From: Burkholderiales bacterium
GTDB lineage: Bacteria > Pseudomonadota > Gammaproteobacteria > Burkholderiales > Burkholderiaceae_D
Direction: 5' to 3'
Length of the DNA stretch: 39,624 bases
NCBI GenBank assembly: GCA_016200895.1
Contig: JACQDX010000146.1
Span: forward strand, 1-39,624
The notes beneath the pieces were generated by a model. That model saw only the letters and a list, made by a program, of their open reading frames with translations. It had not been told where the DNA came from and did no database searches. Positions 24,739-31,828 of this stretch are shown piece by piece. The translations under genes and the position numbers were made by a program. Each line of letters begins with the position of its first letter. Position 1 is the first letter of the stretch.

Positions 24739-25452
24739 ATGGACGACGCGCAAAATATTCCCGGTAATATTCCCCGCATTGCAGCTTTGATGGCAGACCC
24801 GGCGCGTGCAGCCATACTCTGGACCCTGATTGATGGCACCACGCGCCCAGCGGGTGAATTGGCATTTGCGGCAAATGTGTCAGCGCAGTCAGCCAGTGCG
24901 CATCTGGCCAGACTGGTGGAAGGTGGGCTGTTAATATCGCAAGCGCACGGGCGGCATCGTTATTTTCGTATCGCCAGCGCGGAAGCCGCAAGCCTTATAG
25001 AATCCATGGCAGTTCTTGGTGCGGCAACTCACACTAAAGCGTCACGCCAGCCACCTCCACCTGCGTTGGTGCGCGCCATGCCCCACCAGTTTTTGCATGC
25101 CCGCACTTGTTATGACCATCTCGCTGGCGAATTGGCCGTGCAATTACTGGATGCCATGTTGAAAGCAAAATGGCTGGAGCCAGATGCCAAGGATTTCAAA
25201 CTGACTTCATTGGGCCGTGAAAAACTCGTGGCCATGGGTGTCGCAAGCCCAGAGCATGGCAAGGGCCGTCGCGTGTACGCCCGCTGCTGTATAGACTTGA
25301 CGCAACGCCGCCCGCATCTGGCTGGGGTGTTGGGTGCAGAATTACTGGATCTGTTTGTCAGGGAAGCCTGGATATTGCGTACCCCGCGCTCGCGGGTAGT
25401 CAGTGTCACGCCAAAAGGGCAGCAGGCGTTGCGGCAAATTCTTGAAGCATAA
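24739..25452 (+). CDS. ArsR-family winged-helix transcriptional regulator
   Basis: 237 residues, longer than a minimal ArsR protein. The N-terminal wHTH shows ALMADPARAAILWTLIDGTTRPAGELA, the recognition helix ANVSAQSASAHLARLVEGGL and the wing AHGRHRYFRIA. The region after residue 100 contains LHARTCYDHLAGELAVQLLD and YARCCIDLTQRRPHLAG, a C-terminal domain common in a betaproteobacterial ArsR subgroup. The few cysteines do not form a classic metal site. The gene is divergent from ridA. ATGTC (24706-24710) and GACAT (24716-24720) form a small dyad in the 69-base intergenic region, a possible operator. Confidence 0.9.
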   Translation: MDDAQNIPGNIPRIAALMADPARAAILWTLIDGTTRPAGELAFAANVSAQSASAHLARLVEGGLLISQAHGRHRYFRIASAEAASLIESMAVLGAATHTKASRQPPPPALVRAMPHQFLHARTCYDHLAGELAVQLLDAMLKAKWLEPDAKDFKLTSLGREKLVAMGVASPEHGKGRRVYARCCIDLTQRRPHLAGVLGAELLDLFVREAWILRTPRSRVVSVTPKGQQALRQILEA

Positions 25453-25558
25453 TTTGAGTATGTTGGGCCTGACACAGAAGTCAAGCTGCCCCTGGGCAAT
25501 ATCATTACTGTTTATTTGTAACACCATGTAATCCTGAGCTAATAGCCCGGTTTCGAAA

Positions 25559-25587
25559 TTGCCAATCGCATGCCAGTCGCGTATATT
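25559..25587 (+). promoter_or_regulatory. sigma70-like promoter of sodC
   Basis: TTGCCA (25559-25564) and TATATT (25582-25587) each match the consensus in five of six positions and are separated by exactly 17 bases. The sodC start is 88 bases downstream. Confidence 0.6.
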
Positions 25588-25674
25588 TTCACACGGTACG
25601 CCAATAGAACGTATCCCGTCTGATGGACGAAATGTGTTCTGACGTTGATTGAATTTCTTTAAGGTAATAACTCC

Positions 25675-26187
25675 ATGAAAACCAAATTAATTTTTTGCGT
25701 GTTATGCGCTTTGCCTCTGATCGCAGCGGCTGATGTGACTGTGAACATGAACCAGGTGAATGAAGCCGGTGTCGGTACTAAACTAGGGCAGGTTGTTGTG
25801 TCTGAAAGCAAATATGGTCTGGTGTTCACACCTGCGCTGACAGGTCTGACGCCTGGTTTGCATGGCTTCCATGTACACCAGAATGCGGATTGCAGCGCCA
25901 AGGAAAAAGACGGTAAACTGGTCCCAGCTCTGGGCGCAGGCGGCCACTATGATCCGGAAAACAGCAATCGCCATGGCACTCCATGGGGTGATGGTCATGC
26001 TGGCGATTTGCCGCCTTTGTATGTTGACGCCAGTGGCAATGCCAACCAGCCTGTGCTGGCACCACGTTTGAAATTGGCTGACCTCAAAGGTCGTTCACTG
26101 ATGATACATATTGGTGGTGATAATCACTCTGATCATCCGGCAGTATTGGGTGGCGGTGGTGCGCGCGTGGTCTGCGGCGTATCCTGA
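25675..26187 (+). CDS. sodC: periplasmic Cu/Zn superoxide dismutase
   Basis: Dismutates superoxide in the periplasm. 170 residues with a signal peptide (KTKLIFCVLCALPLIAAA). Metal ligands are all present: GFHVHQN (His66, His68), GGHYDP (bridging His91), NRHGTPWGDGHAGDLP (His100, His108, Asp111) and LMIHIGGDN (His145). Cys73 and Cys167 can form the conserved disulfide, and GGGGARVVCGV is the typical C-terminus. Length and layout match E. coli SodC. AAGGTAATAACTCC precedes the ATG. It stands alone behind a good promoter, and a hairpin follows the stop. Confidence 0.96.
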   Translation: MKTKLIFCVLCALPLIAAADVTVNMNQVNEAGVGTKLGQVVVSESKYGLVFTPALTGLTPGLHGFHVHQNADCSAKEKDGKLVPALGAGGHYDPENSNRHGTPWGDGHAGDLPPLYVDASGNANQPVLAPRLKLADLKGRSLMIHIGGDNHSDHPAVLGGGGARVVCGVS

Positions 26188-26200
26188 TCTTATTGAACCT

Positions 26201-26226
26201 AAAAAACCTGCTGCATGGCAGCAGGT
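26201..26226 (-). terminator. Rho-independent terminator between sodC and the convergent acyltransferase gene
   Basis: AACCTGCTGC (26205-26214) and GCAGCAGGTT (26217/26218-26226) form a 9- to 10-bp stem with a tiny loop. On the minus strand six T follow, so it ends the 26236-27516 transcript well. For sodC the following tail is only weakly T-rich. Confidence 0.75.
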
Positions 26227-26235
26227 TAAATGAAC

Positions 26236-27516
26236 TCAGGCTTGTGCTTCAGCTTTGGCCGTTTTTTCTTTTTTGAAAGGGTTGCGGTCAGGCGCATCTT
26301 CATGCTCTATACCCAGCAACAGGCGCTTCATGAGTTTGTTCAGCACGGGCTGACGGTGACGGACGAATACGCCAAAGGTTTGCGGCTTGGCACCCAGTGC
26401 CGCTTTGGGTTCGAGCGCAGTGCGGCCATATGAAATCCGCTTGCAACCCAGGTCTATCGCATCGGCAATACCTGCATGCAGCAGGCGCAGGTAGATCGGC
26501 AGCTCTTCAGCGGCTGCACGGTCAAAACCTATGTGATAGGCAATTGCGGTTTCGCCATCTGCCACGGAAATCAAAAAGCCCAGCAAACGACCATCGCACT
26601 TGAGGACGCTGCAGCGGAATTTGTCGCCAGCAGCAGCTTGCAAGACAGGAAAATATTCAGGCAATAATTCAAACGGGCGAAAGTTGGCATTTACCTGAAC
26701 CGCCTTGTATAGCGCAAAGATATCGTCGAGTACTGGTGTTAGGTCATCCAGCCGCTCCAGACTGCAGCCAGCTTCATCCATAGGTTTGAGTATGGCATTG
26801 CGGATATTGCTACGGTATTTGGATGCCAGGCTGGCCAGGTAGTCGTCATAGTTTTTCCAAGCTGGTGCCAGGTCCAGCACCATATTGGGCTCGGTTTCTA
26901 CATAGCGGTAACTGAGGTTCTCCAGATGTGCAGCCTGATCGATATAAGGATCATGTAAATCCTTGATCATGACAAAATGGGTTTTACCTGCAAGTTTTTC
27001 TGCCTGGCGTACGCGATATAAAACTTCGACGACACCGTGCCATGCCAGTTTGGGGTCAACATCTTTGGCAAAGGCAATGCCATGCTGGCCGAAGGTCAGG
27101 AAATTGCCGCAACTGAGTATGCGTTGCCTGGCATGCTGTGCCAGTTGATCCAGTGGCAGCGCCCATTTTTTATCTGTGTCAGCCGACTTTTCTGGCCTTG
27201 CCTGCGCCAGGCTGATATCGGCAATTTGCATATACACGGCGGCGACCAGTTGACGGCCTGTGCCTGTGCCATCGAAAATAAGGGCATAGCGGGCTGAAAG
27301 GTTCAGCGGCAATACTTGTTCAAGCGCGCTCAGATATTCCAGCGACATGAAAAAACCGGATTGTGCAGCCAGTTCTTGCCAGGATGCGCCATCAAGCATG
27401 CTGATGGAGTCGGCAATGGCATAATACAAGTCAGCAGGGCCACGAAGACGCTTGCGTTCTTTTTGGCGTTCTCTTAAAGCACTGGTGATCGATTGCAGGG
27501 CAGCTGGAAGTTTCAT
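26236..27516 (-). CDS. FemAB/GNAT-like (BioF2-type) acyltransferase family protein
   Basis: 426 residues, cytoplasmic, no signal peptide. The N-terminal half contains AQSGFFMSLEYLSALEQ and LTFGQHGIAFAKDV. The C-terminal half is the GNAT-like acyltransferase domain of the BioF2/FemAB type (PF13480): YLASLASKYRSNIRNAI, VQVNANFRPFELLPEYFPVL, DGRLLGFLISVADGETAIAYHIGFDRAAA and SYGRTALEPKAALGAKP. Family proteins transfer acyl or aminoacyl groups in envelope or polysaccharide pathways, but the substrate cannot be told. The last 20 residues are charged. It has its own terminator and no obvious operon partners. Confidence 0.82.
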   Translation of the reverse strand: MKLPAALQSITSALRERQKERKRLRGPADLYYAIADSISMLDGASWQELAAQSGFFMSLEYLSALEQVLPLNLSARYALIFDGTGTGRQLVAAVYMQIADISLAQARPEKSADTDKKWALPLDQLAQHARQRILSCGNFLTFGQHGIAFAKDVDPKLAWHGVVEVLYRVRQAEKLAGKTHFVMIKDLHDPYIDQAAHLENLSYRYVETEPNMVLDLAPAWKNYDDYLASLASKYRSNIRNAILKPMDEAGCSLERLDDLTPVLDDIFALYKAVQVNANFRPFELLPEYFPVLQAAAGDKFRCSVLKCDGRLLGFLISVADGETAIAYHIGFDRAAAEELPIYLRLLHAGIADAIDLGCKRISYGRTALEPKAALGAKPQTFGVFVRHRQPVLNKLMKRLLLGIEHEDAPDRNPFKKEKTAKAEAQA

Positions 27517-27666
27517 GTCTCAGGTTTATGATGAATTGTGAGTTTGCATCATAAGCGTAAATGAGTATGCAGAACAGTATGCGAAAGACTGTATTGTGAG
27601 AATTTGCAACAGCGATGAATTCTCATGCAATCAATAGAAAAACAGAGAATCAAGTTTAAGGAATTT

Positions 27667-28626
27667 GTGGATATTTTATTTTTAGGCACCTCTGCAGGTG
27701 CACCAACCCGTCAACGTAATGTCACTGGCCTGGCTTTATTGCCAGATCAGGGTAGTGAATGGTATCTGGTTGATTGTGGCGAAGCTACCCAGCATCAGAT
27801 ATTGAACACCTCTTTGTCAGTGCATGGTTTGCAGGCGATTTTTATTACCCATGTCCATGGCGATCACTGCTATGGCTTGCCAGGTTTGCTGGCTAGTGCA
27901 GCGATGAATGGTCGCAAGACGCCGTTGCACATCATTGCACCGGCAGGCATACAAAACTGGCTGCAGGTAACCCATGCGACGTCAGAATCATTTTTGCCCT
28001 ATGAATTGATATTCACTGACGTTGAGAATATGGATGTGTGGCAGGATCATGCCGTCACTGTGCAGGCAATCAAGCTGTCGCACCGCGTCCCCTCGCATGC
28101 CTATCGCTTCAGCGAGAAGTATACTGAGGCCGTGCTGGACACCGCCAAATTGCAAGCTTTGGGAGTGCCGGCAGGGCCATTGTGGGGACGATTGAAGAAA
28201 GGTGAAGATGTCATTCACGATGGAAAAAATCTAGCCAGCCGCGACTATTTGCATCACCCATATCCACTACGTGCCATCATTGTCGGCGGTGACAATGACC
28301 AGCCCGGGCTTTTACTGGAAGCGAGCCAACAAGCACAGGTGCTGGTGCATGAAGCGACTTATACAGAGGAGGTGGCAGAGAAGGTTGGCGCGCGCGTCCA
28401 GCAATGCTCTGCTGCTGCCGTTGCCAGCTTTGCGGCTACTGCTGCCTTGCCTAATCTGGTGTTGACACATTTCAGTGCACGCTATCAGCATGACAGTGCA
28501 AGGTCGCCATTCATCGGCGATATTGAGGCAGAAGCCAGGGCGCATTATCAGGGTAATCTGTTTCTGGCAGAGGACTTCGCCCGTTTTCGCCTGGACAAGA
28601 CGGGTGTTTTAAGCAGGATTGCTTAA
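27667..28626 (+). CDS. rnz: ribonuclease Z (short form, tRNA 3' processing)
   Basis: A metallo-beta-lactamase-fold endonuclease that trims tRNA 3' ends; here 319 residues. Motifs: VDILFLGTSAGAPTRQRNVT at the start, VDCGEATQHQIL, the metal site THVHGDHCYGLPGLL (His62, His64, Asp66, His67), LVHEATYTEE and LTHFSARYQ with the final His ligand. The GTG at 27667 fits the family's usual beginning, with AAGGA 4 bases before it. An ATG at 27625 would add 14 residues and lacks a ribosome site, but it cannot be excluded. This RNase encodes its substrate specificity in an exosite arm that is also present (KKGEDVIHDGKNLASRDYL region). Confidence 0.9.
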   Translation: MDILFLGTSAGAPTRQRNVTGLALLPDQGSEWYLVDCGEATQHQILNTSLSVHGLQAIFITHVHGDHCYGLPGLLASAAMNGRKTPLHIIAPAGIQNWLQVTHATSESFLPYELIFTDVENMDVWQDHAVTVQAIKLSHRVPSHAYRFSEKYTEAVLDTAKLQALGVPAGPLWGRLKKGEDVIHDGKNLASRDYLHHPYPLRAIIVGGDNDQPGLLLEASQQAQVLVHEATYTEEVAEKVGARVQQCSAAAVASFAATAALPNLVLTHFSARYQHDSARSPFIGDIEAEARAHYQGNLFLAEDFARFRLDKTGVLSRIA

Positions 28627-28767
28627 AACTGTTGCTGTTTTCATGCCAAAAGCTGAGCTTGTTGAAAAAATAAGCACAAGCGTTAGCTGGCATAGCATAA
28701 TCGCTGGCACCGGGGGCTGTCATAGTCAGTCGGTCAATGATAGTCCAACCTGAAATGAGGAGCGAGC

Positions 28768-29160
28768 ATGAAAACAGAATTGCTATACCTGAGTTATGTC
28801 ACCATACTGACCGGCGTATTGTGGATACCCTATATTTTTGACCGTGTGCTGACTTGTGGCCTGCTGGCTGCTGTCGGTTATCCAGATAATGGCAAGCCGC
28901 AATCGAAATGGGCAGTGCGCATGATGAAGGCGCATAGCAATGCGGTAGAAAACCTGGTGGTGTTCGCTGTCTTGATCTTGCTGGCGAACGCCATGAATAT
29001 TTCCAATGTGACGATCGCCAATGCCAGCATGCTGTTCTTTGCTGCCCGTCTGGTACATGCAATCTGTTATACCCTGGGCATACCCTGGGTGCGTACCCTG
29101 GCCTTTTTAACGGGTTTTGCAGCGCAGGCCATGGTTGCGCTGCAATTGCTGGGACGCTAA
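28768..29160 (+). CDS. MAPEG-family membrane protein
   Basis: 130 residues, four transmembrane helices, the size of bacterial MAPEG proteins (membrane-associated eicosanoid/glutathione metabolism). Visible features are an N-terminal helix LYLSYVTILTGVLWIPYIF, the loop RMMKAHSNAVENLVVFAVLILLA (the conserved helix 2 pattern AH-N-VEN) and ARLVHAICYTLGIPWVRTLAF. Some members are microsomal-type glutathione transferases; activity here is unproven. GAGGAG lies 5 bases before the ATG. No terminator separates it from the next small membrane gene. Confidence 0.9.
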   Translation: MKTELLYLSYVTILTGVLWIPYIFDRVLTCGLLAAVGYPDNGKPQSKWAVRMMKAHSNAVENLVVFAVLILLANAMNISNVTIANASMLFFAARLVHAICYTLGIPWVRTLAFLTGFAAQAMVALQLLGR

Positions 29161-29252
29161 GTCGTTACTACGGGCTAAGACAGGGTCTTCGTCATCCTGA
29201 TTTCTATCGTATCTGTATGAAGCCCTGATCAATCTTAAAAAGATAAAGCGCC

Positions 29253-29618
29253 ATGATTGAATTCATTTTTGAAGTTTTATTGCAACTGGTGTTTGAGATT
29301 CTTGAAGTAGTATTTACTTCGGGAGCAGGGAAACGCGAACGTGAACCACAATCCCCCATTGTCACCGCAATTATTTACATCGCCTTCGGTATCATGGCGG
29401 GCTTTGTCAGCTTATGGATATTCCCGCAAGCCTTTATTCATAGCAATTTGGGACGTGTTGCCAACCTGATATTGACTCCCCTATTAATGGGTCTGTTTGC
29501 CGCAGCATTTTCTGCCTGGCGTTCTGGCGACGGTTTACGCCTCTGGCGTTTTATTAATGGCTATGTGTTTGCGCTGTCACTGGCTCTGGTGCGGTTTTAT
29601 ACTGCAAGCCATGCTTGA
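29253..29618 (+). CDS. small membrane protein of unknown function
   Basis: 121 residues. An amphipathic, hydrophobic N-terminal helix (FIFEVLLQLVFEILEVVF) is followed by a charged stretch and then three transmembrane segments: IVTAIIYIAFGIMAGFVSLWIF, VANLILTPLLMGLFAAAFSAW and FINGYVFALSLALVRF. I recognise no named family. It lies about 90 bases after the MAPEG gene on the same strand and before a strong convergent hairpin, so the two may share a transcript. Confidence 0.75.
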   Translation: MIEFIFEVLLQLVFEILEVVFTSGAGKREREPQSPIVTAIIYIAFGIMAGFVSLWIFPQAFIHSNLGRVANLILTPLLMGLFAAAFSAWRSGDGLRLWRFINGYVFALSLALVRFYTASHA

Positions 29619-29634
29619 ACTTCTTCGTTTGTGA

Positions 29635-29693
29635 CTTTCCCCAGTTGAAAAGTGGCGACAGGTTTTTCTACATTCGCCACTTTTGGGGAAAAG
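29635..29693. terminator. bidirectional hairpin terminator
   Basis: AAAAGTGGCGA (29648-29658) pairs perfectly with TCGCCACTTTT (29674-29684). CTTTCCCC (29635-29642) and GGGGAAAAG (29685-29693) extend the stem beyond a 5-base bulge. It separates two convergent genes and carries T-rich 3' arms in both directions. Confidence 0.75.
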
Positions 29694-29721
29694 AACAATT
29701 TTTAAATATTCAGATTTTTTG

Positions 29722-30894
29722 CTATTGCTGCGGTATCAGCGGCAGCATCAAGGAATCAGCAAAGTCATCCAGCTTGCTGATAATCGCCTCGTTATAACAA
29801 TTGCAGGCAATAGCAATCGCAACGTTTTTGCTGGGGATGACCCTATTGCTGGCATAGTAGGTTAATTCTGTGCCGTTATGTATGCTGACATTGCCCAGAC
29901 CCTTGACGGTCATGACACCCCAACCCAGACCATAGCTGTCTATAGGTGTATGCATCAATTGAAAATTGGCTTGACTCAGGTAATTGCTTTGTCCTTGCAA
30001 GCCACGCAGGTGTTCACGTAAAAAAACACCATAGTCGGCCAGGCTCAGATTCATGCCGCCAGCAGCATTGATAAAAAAGGCATAGCGGGGATCGATCACG
30101 GCTGGCGTGGCTTTCCAGTTGCCTGCGACCAAGGTATGTCCGAGATTATTATTGGCACCTGCATCTTCAGGGAAGCCGAAGCGTCCCTTGATATTGAGCG
30201 GCGTGAACACTTCTTTTTGCATCAGATTTTCATAGCTGTCACCAGCGGCAACTTCTGCCATCAGGCCTGCCAGGGCATAGCCTATGTTGGAATACACCAT
30301 CTTGCTATTTGGTGGGTATTCAGGGGCGTCTTGTAGTAACAAAACAGCGAGAGAACGACGATCTGCCAGCAAGTCACCAGTGAGCAAGGGCAGGGCTTTT
30401 TCTATGGTGCCGTCATTGACTTCACGCGGCAGGCCAGAACGATGGCGCAGTAGTTGTTCTACCGTGACGTTCAGATACTCAGAGCGGATTTGCGTGCGCC
30501 AGGCAGGAAATATTTCTGCTATCGTGGTATCCCAACGTATTTTCTTTTGCTCTACCAGACGACCTATCATGGTGGCAGTAGCGGCTTTTGTCAGCGAGCC
30601 CAACTGGAACAGGTCAGTATTTTGTACATTCTGGCTACCATTGACTTCTCTGGTACCTGTCACGACGTTTTCCACTTTGTCTTGATTGACGATAGTCACA
30701 GAAACAGCAGGCAAGTTATTGCTGCTACGAAAGCGCTCAACTTCTGCGCGCAAGGCGTCTCCAGATAATAATACTGCCGGTTTTTGTACTTCTGCAGTTG
30801 GAGTAGTCGTGGGTACAGAGGAGTTGGAGCCACCACCACAAGCAGCGAGCATGCCGCACAGGCAAGCAGTAATCAATCTGGAATTCAAATGCAT
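29722..30894 (-). CDS. serine hydrolase lipoprotein, beta-lactamase/esterase (class C-like) family
   Basis: About 390 residues. The N-terminus is a lipoprotein signal (LITACLCGMLAACGGGSN, lipobox LAAC), so the protein is attached to a membrane by its cysteine. The beta-lactamase-related domain has FQLGSLTKAATA (nucleophile Ser and Lys of SxxK), a YSNIGYA motif (YxN) and IHNGTELTYY in place of KTG. Such proteins are esterases, D-aminopeptidases or penicillin-binding-like hydrolases, not necessarily drug resistance. The ATG at 30894 has AGGA 8 bases upstream. The frame is open to 30963, but that extension precedes the signal peptide. Confidence 0.9.
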   Translation of the reverse strand: MHLNSRLITACLCGMLAACGGGSNSSVPTTTPTAEVQKPAVLLSGDALRAEVERFRSSNNLPAVSVTIVNQDKVENVVTGTREVNGSQNVQNTDLFQLGSLTKAATATMIGRLVEQKKIRWDTTIAEIFPAWRTQIRSEYLNVTVEQLLRHRSGLPREVNDGTIEKALPLLTGDLLADRRSLAVLLLQDAPEYPPNSKMVYSNIGYALAGLMAEVAAGDSYENLMQKEVFTPLNIKGRFGFPEDAGANNNLGHTLVAGNWKATPAVIDPRYAFFINAAGGMNLSLADYGVFLREHLRGLQGQSNYLSQANFQLMHTPIDSYGLGWGVMTVKGLGNVSIHNGTELTYYASNRVIPSKNVAIAIACNCYNEAIISKLDDFADSLMLPLIPQQ

Positions 30895-30995
30895 ATGCAT
30901 AGTCCTGTCTAAAAAGTAGGCGATCAGTCTCTTCAAGGGAGAGAAGGGAATTGGCAGCGTCATGTATAGCCCTTGCCATTCTCAAATGCAGAATT

Positions 30996-31013
30996 GCAGA
31001 GGCACAGAGGCAC
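30996..31013. repeat. AGAGGCACAGAG intergenic repeat, copy 1
   Basis: GCAGAGGCACAGAGGCAC lies in the intergenic region upstream of the lipoprotein gene. The same 12-base core occurs, on the opposite strand, between kynU and kynA (37735-37752), in a longer inverted repeat. Confidence 0.35.
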
Positions 31014-31147
31014 TACAGCGCGGGCGCAGTATCGCTACTTATTTGTCAATAGACTATGTTTTCGTGCAAGGTATAGTTTTATAAAACGACAGGTATTACA
31101 TGGCGAAACTTGTTGTAATTACCGGGTTGCACGTCATGGATATGACA

Positions 31148-31726
31148 TTATTGTCTACGGGTGAACTTCAGTTGTTGCAGCATTTGTTTTTGCAGTAGCC
31201 GATCTTGTGCTGCATGTGTTTGGTCAGAGTACAGATCCAGGCTGTATATCTGTCCTGTGCCATTCTTTTGCGGGCGCAGGAAGAAATAGCGCCAAAGAGT
31301 CAACTCACCAATGAGGATTGTCTGACACTGATAGACAGCCAGGCCTGCGCTGCAGATATTGCTGCGCCGTGCAGGCTTGTTTTCACATAGCTCGTCCGCC
31401 AGTTCTGCTGTTGATGTCGCCATAGTGATCACGTCATATCTGACAAATAATTCCAGATGCGGCTTTTGTTCAAATACTCCATCGCGGCATGAGTCAGAAC
31501 GAAGCAGGGCAACAAAGCCGTGATTAGGGCCTGGTGCAGGAGTGGTACAAATGCTGAGCTGGTGAGGAAATTGAATTGTGAAGCCATAAGCGGAATTGTC
31601 ATATCTGTTCGTCATAGTCAAATCAGCAGCAAATGCATTAGCCACGGGGAATGAGGCTGATAACAGCATGAGAAACGTCATGTGTGTTTTTTGAAGTGAT
31701 GCAGGTATTTGAAGAGTGATTTTCAC
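31148..31726 (-). CDS. secreted protein of unknown function
   Basis: 192 residues with a probable signal peptide ending near ASFPVANAFA. The mature part starts NRYDNSAYGFTIQFPHQLS and contains several cysteines (SICTTPAP, SDSCRDG, ELCENKPARRSNICSAG, YQCQ) that could form disulfides in the periplasm. It ends QMLQQLKFTRRQ. I recognise no family; the YGFTIQFP pattern recalls short secreted proteins that report on a fatty or lipid surface, but this is not evidence. A GTG at 31726 is used, since the alternative ATG at 31681 would leave the signal peptide without a positive end. It is divergent from the large membrane protein gene. Confidence 0.7.
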   Translation of the reverse strand: MKITLQIPASLQKTHMTFLMLLSASFPVANAFAADLTMTNRYDNSAYGFTIQFPHQLSICTTPAPGPNHGFVALLRSDSCRDGVFEQKPHLELFVRYDVITMATSTAELADELCENKPARRSNICSAGLAVYQCQTILIGELTLWRYFFLRPQKNGTGQIYSLDLYSDQTHAAQDRLLQKQMLQQLKFTRRQ

Positions 31727-31787
31727 GTGAAATCTAAAGTTAAATAATAAATTTGCAGGTACAGACGGTTATTGCAAAATATATCAC

Positions 31788-31793
31788 TATAAT
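31788..31793 (+). promoter_or_regulatory. -10 box for the large membrane protein gene
   Basis: A perfect TATAAT, 35 bases before the ATG at 31829, would put the transcript start near 31800. This rules out a start codon at 31793. The -35 region is not clear. Confidence 0.5.
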
Positions 31794-31828
31794 TGATACG
31801 ACCACATCTTAACCATCAGGGATACAGA

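Noticed and set aside
31793..31828. Longer N-terminus for the large membrane protein
   Set aside because: The codon overlaps the last base of a TATAAT box and the signal peptide begins at 31829.
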